From assembly GCA_023954255.1 (NCBI GenBank), contig JAMLIH010000012.1:1-61517 (forward strand): a stretch of DNA of 61,517 bases, written 5' to 3'. Below, piece by piece: positions 9,034 to 19,400 of this stretch (position 1 is the first letter of the stretch; each line of letters opens with the position of its first letter). This stretch comes from Phyllobacteriaceae bacterium (GTDB lineage: Bacteria; Pseudomonadota; Alphaproteobacteria; Rhizobiales; Rhizobiaceae). A program made the translations under genes and the position numbers. The notes beneath the pieces were generated by a model. The model was not told the origin of the DNA. It saw only the letters and a list, made by a program, of their open reading frames with translations, and ran no database searches.

Positions 9034-9864
9034 CTAGCCGACGAAGGCGCGTTCGATGACGTACTGGCCGGGCTCGGAGTTGGAGCCTTCGGCAAGACCT
9101 GCCTCCTCGCACAGATTGGCGCAGTCCTTCAGCATCGCCATCGAACCGCAGATCATGACGCGGCAGGTTTCCGGATTGAGCGGTTCGATGCCCAACTCCT
9201 CATACAGTGTGCCGGAACGCATCATATCGGTCATGCGGCCGGCATGGACGCCTTTGCCGGTATCGGCATCCTGGCGGGTGCAGCTGGCCCAGTGGACCAG
9301 CTTGTCACCGACAATCTCGGCAAGGATTTCGTGATTGGCAATCTCGTCCACCAGATCGAAGCCGTATTGCAGTTCGGCATTGTCGCGGCAGGTATGGATC
9401 ACATAGACCTTTTCGAACTTCTCATAGGTTTCGGGATCGCGGATGATGGAGGCAAAGGGAGCAATGCCGGTGCCGGTGCACAGCAGAAACAGGCGCTTTC
9501 CCGGCACCAGCGCATCGTGCACCAGCGTTCCCGTTGGCTTCTTGCGCATCCACACCGTGTCACCAACCTCGATGTCCATCAGTTTCGAGGTCAGCGGGCC
9601 GTCAGGCACCTTGATCGAATAGAAGTCGATATGCTCCTCCCAGGCGGGGGAGGCGATGGAATAGGCACGCCAGACGGTCTTTCCGCCCATCACTTCCGGC
9701 GGCAGGCCGATCATGACAAACTCGCCGGAGCGGAAACGAAAGCCGGAGGGGCGCTCTGTGCGGAAGAAGAACAGCCGGTCCGTATAATGGCGGATGTCTG
9801 TCACCGGAAGGTCGTAAACGCCTTCGGGAACGGCGCTCTGTGCGGGTTTTTCCTGGACGGTCAT
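9034..9864 (-). CDS. fpr: Ferredoxin--NADP+ reductase
   Basis: Flavoenzyme that exchanges electrons between NADP(H) and ferredoxin or flavodoxin. The product of about 276 residues has the FAD-binding beta-barrel with FRSGEFVMIGLPPE and RAYSIASPAWEE. The NADP-binding domain follows, with LCTGTGIAPFASIIRDPETY. It ends in ERAFVG, the tail typical of the bacterial subclass. The start MTVQEK (9864) has AGGAAC upstream; an upstream in-frame start at 9900 is less likely. The bacterial enzyme is often tied to oxidative-stress responses, but no regulator site is visible here. Confidence 0.9.
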   Translation of the reverse strand: MTVQEKPAQSAVPEGVYDLPVTDIRHYTDRLFFFRTERPSGFRFRSGEFVMIGLPPEVMGGKTVWRAYSIASPAWEEHIDFYSIKVPDGPLTSKLMDIEVGDTVWMRKKPTGTLVHDALVPGKRLFLLCTGTGIAPFASIIRDPETYEKFEKVYVIHTCRDNAELQYGFDLVDEIANHEILAEIVGDKLVHWASCTRQDADTGKGVHAGRMTDMMRSGTLYEELGIEPLNPETCRVMICGSMAMLKDCANLCEEAGLAEGSNSEPGQYVIERAFVG

Positions 9865-9971
9865 GATGTTCCTGCGGGTTGTTTGATCGGCTCTATCCAA
9901 TGCAGTGGCGGCTGTCTACCAGCATGGGACCGGCCTTCCCTTGAGATAGGTCAATTTGGCTGACGCTTCAC

Positions 9972-10721
9972 TCAGCCAATCGTGCCGAGTACGGGAAAGG
10001 TTTCAAGCAGCCAGAAGGAGGCAGCCTGCATGCCGCCGGTCAGGAAGAGGATCCCTGTCAGAACCAGCAATCCGCCGGTGATCTGCTCCATAGTGTGCAG
10101 GTGTTTCCTGAAACGGGCCAGGAAGTTCATGAATGGCCCGACGAACAGGGCAGCCAGGAGAAACGGAATGCCGAGGCCGGCGGAATAAACCGCCAGCATT
10201 GCAGCGCCGCCTGCAACGGAATCGCTGCTTGAGGCCATTGCCAGGATGACGCCGAGCACCGGGCCGATACAGGGTGTCCAGCCAAAGGCGAAGGCCAGCC
10301 CCATCAGAAAAGAGCCGGCGAGGCCCGCCTGTTGCGGGTTGAAGCGCGCCTCGCGGTATAAGAGCCCGATGCGGAACAGGCCGAGGAAATGCAACCCCAT
10401 GACGATGATGAGAAGGCCGGCAACGATTGCCAGCGTGTCCTGCCAGGCGCGTATCCATTGGCCGATGGTGGAGGCGCCAGCGCCAAGTGCGGTGAAGACC
10501 ACCGAAAAGCCAAGCACAAAGAGCAGGGAATGCAGCACCACGCGACGCTGGGCTGTGTTTCCGATCATCGCATCGGCTTTGGTCCCGCCGCCCGCCAGCG
10601 TGTCGAGCGAAACGCCGGCCATGTAGCCCAGATAAGGCGGGACAAGCGGCAGCACGCAGGGCGACAGGAAGGAAATGGCGCCAGCCAGCAATGCGGTCAG
10701 AATGGGAAGTTCGGGCGGCAT
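9972..10721 (-). CDS. CcdA-type cytochrome c biogenesis / thiol-redox membrane protein
   Basis: Moves reducing equivalents from cytoplasmic thioredoxin to periplasmic thiol proteins. The product of about 249 residues has six predicted membrane helices. It carries the two conserved cysteine motifs of the DsbD/CcdA core: FLSPCVLPLVPPYLGYMAG near residue 20 and FGWTPCIGPVLG near residue 140. The start MPPELP (10721) fits the family; upstream in-frame sequence to 10817 is probably not coding. No thioredoxin-like partner or cytochrome assembly gene lies next to it. Confidence 0.85.
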   Translation of the reverse strand: MPPELPILTALLAGAISFLSPCVLPLVPPYLGYMAGVSLDTLAGGGTKADAMIGNTAQRRVVLHSLLFVLGFSVVFTALGAGASTIGQWIRAWQDTLAIVAGLLIIVMGLHFLGLFRIGLLYREARFNPQQAGLAGSFLMGLAFAFGWTPCIGPVLGVILAMASSSDSVAGGAAMLAVYSAGLGIPFLLAALFVGPFMNFLARFRKHLHTMEQITGGLLVLTGILFLTGGMQAASFWLLETFPVLGTIG

Positions 10722-10851
10722 GGCAGATCGAGCGGTTGGCGTTTGTCGGTTGCGGCTGTCGGAGACCGCCGGACCCCGGCTGCTGTAGCGGACCTGCGGG
10801 ACGCCCATACCAGTCACAACTTGGTGCCTGCCGCTTGTCGGCGGCGAGTTG

Positions 10852-10884
10852 CAGGGCGCTAATTACAGGGCGCTAATTACAGGG
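10852..10884. repeat. 14-bp tandem repeat at the 3' end of the BASS gene
   Basis: CAGGGCGCTAATTA occurs at 10852-10865 and again at 10866-10879, followed by CAGGG. The second copy contains the stop codon of the adjacent minus-strand gene, so that gene has a duplicated stop-region just downstream. It looks like a replication-slippage duplication. Confidence 0.8.
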
Positions 10885-11806
10885 ATTGGCCTTCCGTCGG
10901 GGAGAAGGCGGTTTCCACCTGCTGTTTCCTGGTGACTGCGGCAGGGCCATCGGGCATGTGGCGCAGGAGCAGCAGGGCCAGAGGAGCCAGCAGCAGATAC
11001 TGGATCACACCGTAAAATGCCGAGGGCAGGCAGATGGCCGAGAGGCTTTCGTTGGACAGCAGTGCCAGACCGCTGACGGTCACTCCCATGGTTGCGTTTT
11101 GCGTGGCGGTTTCGATCGCTATGGTACGGGCCTGCTTTCCGGGAAGCTGTATCGCCATCGGCAGCAGACCGCCAGCCAGCAGCATGACGATGATCAGCAG
11201 AATAACGGCGGGACCCAGTTTCCAGAAGTTCTGGCTGAGGACCGTCCAGTTGTCGATTGTGGCAATGGCAACGATAAGGAAGAACAGAATCGTCGACAGC
11301 GCGTTGAACGCGGCCTCCAACCGGCTGACGGACCGCGGCCAGACTTTCCGTGCCAGCATACCGAGCACTGCGGGCAGGATCGTGATGAAGAAAACGGCCA
11401 GGGAAAGCCTTGTTACATTGATCGACTGGGCCTGCTCGGGAGTGAAGTAGAGCATTACCAGCTTTACAAGCACGGGAATCGTGGCAACCGCAATCAGGCT
11501 GTTTACCGCAGTCAGGGAGATCGAGAGAGCGACGTCTCCCCGCGCGAACCGGGTCAGCATGTTGGAGGGTATGCCGCCGGGACAAAGGGCGATGATCATC
11601 ATTCCCACCGCCAGCATGCCTTCCAGCCGAAAGGCGACAACGATGACGAGGGCGACTACCGGCAGCAGAACAATCTGCGAGAAGAAGCAGGCGAAAAGGG
11701 CCTTGGGCGTTTTCAGTACCTGCCGGAAATCATCGGGCGTCAGCCCGAGCCCGAGGGAAAACATGATGACTGCCAGCGAGGCCGGCAGAACGATCTGTAT
11801 CAGCAT
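10877..11806 (-). CDS. Bile acid:sodium symporter (BASS/SBF) family permease
   Basis: Integral membrane protein of about 310 residues with roughly nine or ten hydrophobic helices. The N-terminus MLIQIVLPASLAVIMFSLGL is typical of the family, and ALCPGGIPSNMLTRFARGD and AIETATQNATMG match its two conserved substrate/sodium motifs. BASS permeases move small organic acids with sodium; the substrate here is unknown. The start at 11806 has GGGAGG about eight bases upstream; 11812 (MGM) and 11854 are alternatives. It is divergent from the Crp/Fnr-type regulator across about 460 bases. Confidence 0.8.
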   Translation of the reverse strand: MLIQIVLPASLAVIMFSLGLGLTPDDFRQVLKTPKALFACFFSQIVLLPVVALVIVVAFRLEGMLAVGMMIIALCPGGIPSNMLTRFARGDVALSISLTAVNSLIAVATIPVLVKLVMLYFTPEQAQSINVTRLSLAVFFITILPAVLGMLARKVWPRSVSRLEAAFNALSTILFFLIVAIATIDNWTVLSQNFWKLGPAVILLIIVMLLAGGLLPMAIQLPGKQARTIAIETATQNATMGVTVSGLALLSNESLSAICLPSAFYGVIQYLLLAPLALLLLRHMPDGPAAVTRKQQVETAFSPTEGQSL

Positions 11807-12270
11807 TCCCATTCCCTCCCGGAACAAAAGAAGATCGTGCCATTGTGCCGGCAACGGTGCGCATGCCTTCGATCCCGATTTGAAACCATGGCTTCCCCGG
11901 GGCGAAAATTATCGCCCAAAGGGGGGCAATGACAGACCTAAAATGTAAACATGATGAGTTTTCATTGTTAACGTCCAAGGCAGGCAATCATCCTCGCTCA
12001 GACAGTCTTTCATCAGATGACTACTTTATTTGATCGCCGGGTTTTGTTTCGTTTTTCGGAATAGAACAGCCGCATTCGCAAAAGGTATGCAAATACACCT
12101 CTTTCGTGTCATGCAGTTTACCAAACAACTTGAAACAGTGCCGCCCCCCTCTATCATGTAAGAAATCTTACCCTTATCTTCTTTTCCGGTCCGACGCTGG
12201 GGGCGTACGTCTTGCCAATTGGGAGAATCCCGTATTGGTTGTGATTTACGAAAGGGAAGATTCTGGGGCC
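11807..12270. other. Divergent intergenic region between BASS permease and Crp/Fnr regulator
   Basis: About 460 bases, less GC-rich than the flanks. The right part could extend the regulator upstream in frame (from 12106 or GTG 12241), but that stretch does not look like a Crp/Fnr N-terminus. I see no perfect FNR (TTGAT-N4-ATCAA) or CRP palindrome and no RNA gene. Confidence 0.4.
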
Positions 12271-12915
12271 ATGTTAAGTATTCCTGTCAGCGCGCGGCAT
12301 GATGCCGTGCGCTCTAAAGTGTTGAAGCTATGCGAGCTTAGGACATATAAACGCGGCGAGATCGTCTGCCGAGAGGGCGACCGGAACGCGCCTATCCTGA
12401 TTCTGTCATCCGGCACACTGGGCGGGATGGCCGATGACGGGCGTGGCGGGAGCGTTATGGTTGCGCCGTTTTTCCGCGGTCGTGTTTTCAACGTGATGGG
12501 TCTGTCCCCGGAGGGACCAAGCTTCACTACCCTGGCTCTTTCCACTGCCAACGTTTTCGTGCTTTCCCACGAAAAGGGGATGGAACTGAAGGGGGATATT
12601 CAGTTTGAGGAGTGGTGTACAGCCTGCGTTGTCAGCAACCTGTCCCACGTTATCAACTTTGACGGTGCGCTGAGGGTCACCGACATCGACCATCGGATCG
12701 TCAGGATGATGGAGGCATGCTATCTGCAAATGCACGAAAGATCACCCGAGGGCGACTACGAGATCGAGTGGCAGCTCAAGCAGCAGGAGTTCTCAAGCCT
12801 GCTCAACATCACGCGGCCCTATCTGAACGAGCGGCTAAAACTGTTGAAGCAGAAGGGGGTGCTCGTAATCGAGAACGAGCGGGCCATCGTGCGGCCGTCC
12901 TTGCTGTCCAAATAG
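12271..12915 (+). CDS. Crp/Fnr family transcriptional regulator
   Basis: About 214 residues. The N-terminal cyclic-nucleotide-binding-like beta-roll covers about residues 10-120 (YKRGEIVCREGDRNAPILIL), followed by a dimer helix. The C-terminal winged helix-turn-helix (about 150-205) has QEFSSLLNITRPYLNERLKL as the recognition region. It lacks an FNR-type N-terminal cysteine cluster, so the effector is unknown. ATG 12271 (MLSIPV) is the likely start; upstream in-frame codons are possible but poorly supported. It is the gene directly upstream of the giant exoprotein locus on the same strand, 525 bases away, so local regulation is possible but unproven. Confidence 0.75.
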   Translation: MLSIPVSARHDAVRSKVLKLCELRTYKRGEIVCREGDRNAPILILSSGTLGGMADDGRGGSVMVAPFFRGRVFNVMGLSPEGPSFTTLALSTANVFVLSHEKGMELKGDIQFEEWCTACVVSNLSHVINFDGALRVTDIDHRIVRMMEACYLQMHERSPEGDYEIEWQLKQQEFSSLLNITRPYLNERLKLLKQKGVLVIENERAIVRPSLLSK

Positions 12916-12960
12916 GCCGCTTGCGCTGCGGCTGATAAGATGGCCGCCAAGGACATGCGG

Positions 12961-13047
12961 AAATTTCAGATTCAAAAAAATTTCAATTTAAAGATGTAGT
13001 TAACCGCCCGCTCAGGGTGTGGTATTAGAAAAAATTTCAATTTTAAG
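12961..13047 (+). repeat. AAATTTCA repeats in the exoprotein upstream region
   Basis: AAATTTCA occurs at 12961-12968, 12978-12985 and 13032-13039. The last two sit in longer near-identical blocks, AAAAAATTTCAATTTAAAG (12975-12993) and AAAAAATTTCAATTTTAAG (13029-13047). This A/T-rich island stands out in a GC-rich genome and lies about 400 bases before the giant gene. It may be a curved-DNA or nucleoid-protein/regulator binding region. Confidence 0.6.
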
Positions 13048-13052
13048 GCGCA

Positions 13053-13081
13053 TCTCGACTAGCCTATTTTTTTAGTCGAGA
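13053..13081. promoter_or_regulatory. 9-bp inverted repeat upstream of tpsA
   Basis: TCTCGACTA (13053-13061) and TAGTCGAGA (13073-13081) are perfect arms around an 11-base loop rich in T. The loop, not the 3' flank, holds the T-run, so it is not an ordinary terminator. It may be an operator or a structure in a long 5' leader of the exoprotein gene. Confidence 0.5.
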
Positions 13082-13357
13082 AGCGGGGTGCGCTGCAAAA
13101 CGGATCGCCCGTTTGAATTTCACTTTTCCTGCCTGTGATTCGCTTTTCGGATAGCCTGCTTTGTCGGCAAAGTGCCCGTTTTTCCGCGTTTTTGTCCGAT
13201 TTTTGACTTGCGGCAGTCTGCGCTGCGCTGGCCGGCAGGCCGGCACCAAGTGTTGCTTAATTGCACAGATCGCGAAAAGCGGCGACATGAGTCATATTCC
13301 GAACAGTGGAAAAGCAAAGCCCGTTGCCAGCTTATTTACCCGCTCCATGACCCTGCG

Positions 13358-13384
13358 TTAACAACGCCATTAACCGGTTCTTAA
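13358..13384. promoter_or_regulatory. CtrA-like TTAA half-sites before tpsA
   Basis: TTAA occurs at 13358-13361, 13370-13373 and 13381-13384. The last two form TTAA-CCGGTTC-TTAA, an exact TTAA-N7-TTAA spacing as in CtrA boxes of alphaproteobacteria, 55 bases before the tpsA ATG. Short motifs like this arise by chance, but TTAA is rare in this GC-rich sequence. Confidence 0.4.
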
Positions 13385-13439
13385 TCTTTGGTTTGGGGGG
13401 CCGGGCCGACAGTTGTCGTCCAGTCTTTGGGGGTACGGG

Positions 13440-16400
13440 ATGTTCTTTAATCGCAAATTGCGCGATACTCTGTTTGCTTCGGTTTCGGCAGGGACGCTGG
13501 CAGCCGCCTCTTCGGCGCTCGGCAACCCGCTCGATCCGACGGTCGTTGCAGGCGATGTGACGATCTCGGGTACCGGCACGGATCATGTGATCATCCAGAA
13601 CGACTCGATGCGGTCGGTGGTCGACTGGGACTCGTTTTCGATCGGCTCCGGCGAAACCACCAGCATCAACCAGATCGCCAATGACGCGGCAATCCTCAAC
13701 CGGGTGACCGGCGGCGATATCTCCGAAATCTACGGCACGCTGGAATCGAACGGCCAGGTCTTCCTCATCAACGAAAACGGTATTCTGATCGGCGCCGGCG
13801 GTCTGGTCGACACCGGCGGCTTCGTCGCCTCGACGCTCAATGTCTCCAATGCCGACTTCCTCGGCGCCGGTGACATGCTGTTCAGCCAGGGTATCGAGAC
13901 CGGCGGCGGCATCACTGTGCATGGCACTATCCGCTCGGTGACCGGCGGCGACATCTTCCTGCTGTCCCGTGAGATCGAGATCGGCGAAACCGGCAGGATC
14001 GAATCGAACGGCGGTTATGTCGGCCTTGGCGCGGGCGAGGAAATACTGCTGCGCCCGGTCGATTCGGGCGACGGGCGGATTTCGATCCGCGCCGGCAAGG
14101 GCAAGATCGTCAACCGTGGCCATATCGAGGGGGCTGCAGCTGAATTGCGTGCTGCCGGCGGCAATGAATACGCGCTTGCGATCAACAACAGCGGCGTTGT
14201 GCGCGCCAACGGCGTATCGAAAAAAGGCGGCCGCATCCTGCTGACAGGCGGCGGCAAGGTACGCAACAGCGGTCAGATGGTCGCGCGCAAGAAAGTCGTT
14301 GTTCGCTCGACCAAGCAGATCGTCAACAGCGGCGCCGTGAAGGCGGGTGCGGAGACCGGCGGCGAGATCATTTTCGAGGCGCCGGAAATCACCGTCGAAG
14401 CCGGGTCGCTGCTCGATGTTTCCGGGGCCCTGGGCGGCGGACGCATGTTCGTTGGGGGCGGTTTCCAGGGCTCCGGCACCGACCATGAGGGGAATGCGGT
14501 TGATATCGCCGAGAACGCCCAGATCGTGACCGTCGAGACGGGTGCCGTGCTCAACGCCAGTGCGACCCAGTCCGGCGATGCGGGCGAGATCATCGTCTGG
14601 TCTGACAATTCGACCACCTTCTCCGGCGACATCGTGGCGGAAGCCGTTGACGGGGCAGGCGGTTTTGCCGAGGTTTCGGGCAAGAAGACGCTGGCTTTCC
14701 GCACTTCGAACGTCGATCTTTCCGGCACGACTGCTGCCGGTGAATTGTGGCTCGATCCCGAGGATCTCAATGTTGTCGCCGGCGCAACAACAGGTGTGCT
14801 GCCGAACGAGATTTCCGATGCCGATATCCAGACGATCCTGGAAGGCGGTACCAGTGTCACGCTGACCACCACACCGTCGGCTTCCGGCGGCGTTGTCATC
14901 GATGGTACGACGACGGGCGGACCGGGCGATGTCAATTTCGCCGCCGGCGTTCGAATCATCTGGACGGACAACAACAGCGGCTCGGATCAGGACGCCCTGT
15001 TCACCGTTCACGCCGACCGCGACATCAATGCCCTGGATGACGTTCTCATCCAGCATTCGGAAGTTGGCGACGGGACAACGACCTTTGTCGATGGCGAAGG
15101 CGGCGTGGTCTTCCTTGCGGGACGCGACATCAATATCGGCAGTGCCACAATGCGCACCGGCGGGGTCGCCATCGGTTCGGAATTCGGTTCCAACCTGTTC
15201 GTGGCTGGCGATTCCGATTTCAATAATTTTGCGGATTCGGGCGGAACCTATGCAGGTGACGGCGATATCAATGTCACCGGCGGCGATGCCGCCGCCGCTT
15301 TCGCGCAGCTTGGCTACATCATCAAGCAGGCCCGCGCGAACGGATCCGGCAATGACTTCAGTGATGGTTCGGGGAACCATGCCTTCAACGGCTCGCTTCT
15401 GGTACGGGCCGGCGGCAGTGTCAGCCTTACCGGCGGGGACGAGGCGCTGAGCTTCGCCCAGATCGGCCATGGCGGCTACAACACCGTTTCCCAGACCGAA
15501 ATTGCCGAGATCTCCGGCATTGTAGCTGTTCTGGCAGGCAGCATTGTTTCCGGCAGCGTCGATCTGGAGCATGCCGCCAAGGAATCCGATGCAACCGGCG
15601 CCTCCTATGGAAGCCATGCGCAGATCGGCCATGGCGGTGTGCTGGTCTCCACCGGCGATGGAACCGATGCGCTGGTGCATGGGGATATTTCCGGGAACGT
15701 CTCCGTTTTCAGAGGCAATGAAAACGTCGATGTGGATATCAATCTGAACACGGCTTTTGCAGCCTCATCCGACGGCAGTGATGACGAAAACCTGTCGCAG
15801 ATCGGCAGTGGCGGCCATCTGTTCTACACCGGCAGCGGTATTTCCGGCGTCGAGGCAACCCATGGCGATATCCAGGGCGCCGTGCTTATCGATATTACCG
15901 GGGCAGTCAATCTCGGCGGTAGCGCCTCGGCTGCGGCGAGCGACGACCGTTATGCAATCCAGAGCCTGATCGGTCATGGCGGCCATATCCGCATGGCCTA
16001 TGACGGCACCGATGTAACCGGAGACGGCTCGCTGGATGCCGACCATGGCTCGATCATGACCTTCCGTGCGGTCACGACCGCACAGCATAGCACGGATATT
16101 ACAATCTCGGCGGCCGAGTACAACATCATCGCCCAGGAGGCGACGCAGAATTCTGCCGGTTCGACCGGTCTGATCTACGACAATCTGCAGCGCTCGCAGA
16201 TCGGCCATGGCTCGGAGACGAATGTCGAGCGGGCAACCGCGCTCTCGGGTGGCGGGCAATATACCGGCCCGGCTAATATTCCCAATGATTCAGGGCTTTA
16301 CGGTGATGCAGCAGGTGAAGCTGTTGCCACACTGGCCGATGTCGACCTTAGCGGACTGACGGAGGCACAGCGTGACAATCTGATTGCCTTCATCGAGAGT

Positions 16401-19400
16401 AATACGGATACCATTTTGGCGGGCATGCCTCTTGGCACGCAGTCGCTTGACGGCAGCCTTGATGTTTCGGTTACCGAGCACCGGATTGCCGGCGACATTT
16501 CAATCATCGACGACACCGCCGACGATACCGGCGGCGTCACGCTTTCTTCGACGATTTCGGTCGGGCTGACCAAGACCGATCACGACGTGATGATTGCACG
16601 CATCGGCCATGCTTCGCTGCATAACATCAATTCCGCCGACGGTGGCAAGACGAACGAGGCCTCGGATCTGCTGGAGGCCTTCAATGGCGGCAACATTACC
16701 GTCTTCCAGGCGCACATTCTCGATGCCGACATTACTGTAGACACGCTGACGGTCGACGGTATCGCCGGCAATGGCGACGACTTCACCGAGGGTGACAATC
16801 AGGACGTCACGCTGGAAACCAGCATTTCCGCCGGCCTGGCACAGGCCACCGACAATACGGCGGTGGCGCAGATCGGCCACGGTGCGGATACCTTCGCCTC
16901 GTCGGGCAAGGGCGGCGATGCTACGGGCGAATCTCCCGATACGCCTTCTGCCGATGGTGGTGACATCGCCATCGTGCGCGGGACGGTCTGGGACGGCAGC
17001 CTGACCCGCGACACGGATGCCGACTCCGATGACGATCTTCAGGTCGTCAACACGACGGATATTCAAATCCTTTCGTCCAACGAGATCATCGTCGATTCCG
17101 ATACGGCGGCAGCCCTTGCTTCGACGCTGCGTTCGAATTCGGAATCGCAGATCGGCCACGGCTTCCGCATCCGGCTCGACACCGGCGATGGCGGCAGTTC
17201 ATCCGGTGCGGGAACCTCCGGCGGCGCCGGCGGCGATGTCATGATCTATCAGGGTGTCGATCACCGCGAATACGGTATCGACAATGACATGTATGACGAT
17301 TTCGCCTATGGCCTGCGCGGCGACATTTCCCTGCTGGCTACCGAACTCGATGGCGCCGAAGGCACCTATGCCATTTCGCTGACCTCGAATGATTCCTCGG
17401 CGCTCGCCAAGACCGATTTCAACAGTGACTATTCGACCGTTGGTCATGGCGATGTCATTGAAATCACTACCGGAAACGGCGGCGATGGCTCCAGTGGCCT
17501 CGACTTCGAGGGCGATGACGATATCGCTCTGGGTGCGAATTCCGACGACGATCTGCTGGGCCAGCAGGAGTCCCATGGCGGTCGCGGCGGCCATATCGAT
17601 GTGGCGCTGGGCCGCACACTCTCGGTCGACCAGGGCCTGATCGTTGACATCTACGGAAGCAGCCATCCCAACAATGCGGTCATCGGCGACTACCGTGACG
17701 GCACGTCGCTGATCAGCAACAGCACAACTCCTGCGCGTGGCGGTGTGTCGCTGATCGAGGGCGATATCGTGATCACCGCCTATGGCGCCATTCTGGAGCA
17801 GGCACAGGTCAACAATGCGCTGTCGCCGGCAGATCACGCGATTTCGGAATCGATCATCGGCCATTCAATGCGTGCCTTTGCCGATAGCGGCGACGGCGGC
17901 GACGGCGGTTCGGGCAATTTCCACGCCCAGTCGGAAACCGTGTTCGACAGCGAGGAAGATGGCGAGCAGTTCCTCAACTACGAATCCGGCCAGGGTTCCA
18001 ACCGTGGCGGCAATGGCGGCGATATCCGCCTGACCTTCGGCGACATCACCGACCGCAACATCTGGGATGCCGACGGCAGCGGCCATGCCGAAATCCATCA
18101 TGACACCGATGCAGACAATCTGGGCCACCTGAACGGGCAAGGCATGCCGTCAGGCGGCATCTTCGATGTCTCCTCGGACATTTCGATCCGCATTTTCGAC
18201 ACCGATGGCACGACCGATGCGCATCTGGCCGACAGTCTGATCATCACTTCGCAGGTCAATGCCGGTCTTGGTGAAGGCGACGGCGCCGACATCCAGTCGG
18301 GTGTCGGCCATCATGTGCGGCTGTTTGCCGAAGGCGGTGCAGGTGGCGATGGCGGCTCTTCGAACACCGAATTCGATGTCGACGGCAACAGCCTGTTCGA
18401 CAGCGGACTAGGGCAGACCGACACGCAGGGTTCGCCAGACAGCGAAGACGGTGTGGATGAAACGGCGTTGCAGGCAGGAGCCGTCTATATCCAGCCCAAT
18501 TCCTCGGGCGGGCGCGGCGGCGATGCCTTCGTGGTCAACAACAATATTGCCGGCGATATCGTCATCGAGGCCGACAGGCGCGTCACGGTACAGGTGCCAA
18601 ACGGCCATGGCGGCTATTCCAAGGTGTTTGCCTCGCTCGGCCACACCACCCATCTGGTTGCGGTCACCCAGGCCGGCGGCGATGCCGGCAATCTCTATGA
18701 GATGAACGATACCGGTGCCACGTATGATGGCGGTATCATCAATGTGGACGGTTCGGAACTCCCGGCGACCCAGACGGGCGAAAACGGCGATGCGGGCAGT
18801 AGCCTGCCGGGTTTCGACCACCGCCTGATCGACGCCAACCAGGACGACGAGTTCAATCTCGACAATATCGGCGGTGAAGCCGGCGAAACCGACGGCGAGG
18901 ACGGCATAGCCGTGACGCCGACCGACATCGCCACCCGTCAGGGATCGACCTTCCAGTCGATCAACGACGAGTTGGGAACGCTTACCGCTGATACCGTCAC
19001 GGATTATGGCGGCGGGGCAGGGCTGAATGCCGACAACGTTCAGGTATATGTGGCGGCTGACTCAAACGACGTCATCTTCCATGACGAGGAAGCCGATCCG
19101 AATTTCATTCTCGACAATAACGACAACTTCGTCCTCAACACGGAAGCAAACAACGAGCTCTATGCTGAAAATGCCGGCAACCTAGCCCGGTTTGGCCGGG
19201 TCGTTGCGACCTATGATGCCTATGACGACGACACCAACAACGAGCTGAGCGGTTCGACCGGAGGGCAGAATCTGTTCGATGCCACGATGGGCCCGAGTGG
19301 CGATCCGTCACGGACGCGGGCGCTACAGGTCTTCGTCGACATGGACCTCGACGGCGATGTCGATCTGGTCGACTTCGACCGTGACGGCCGCCTCGACATC

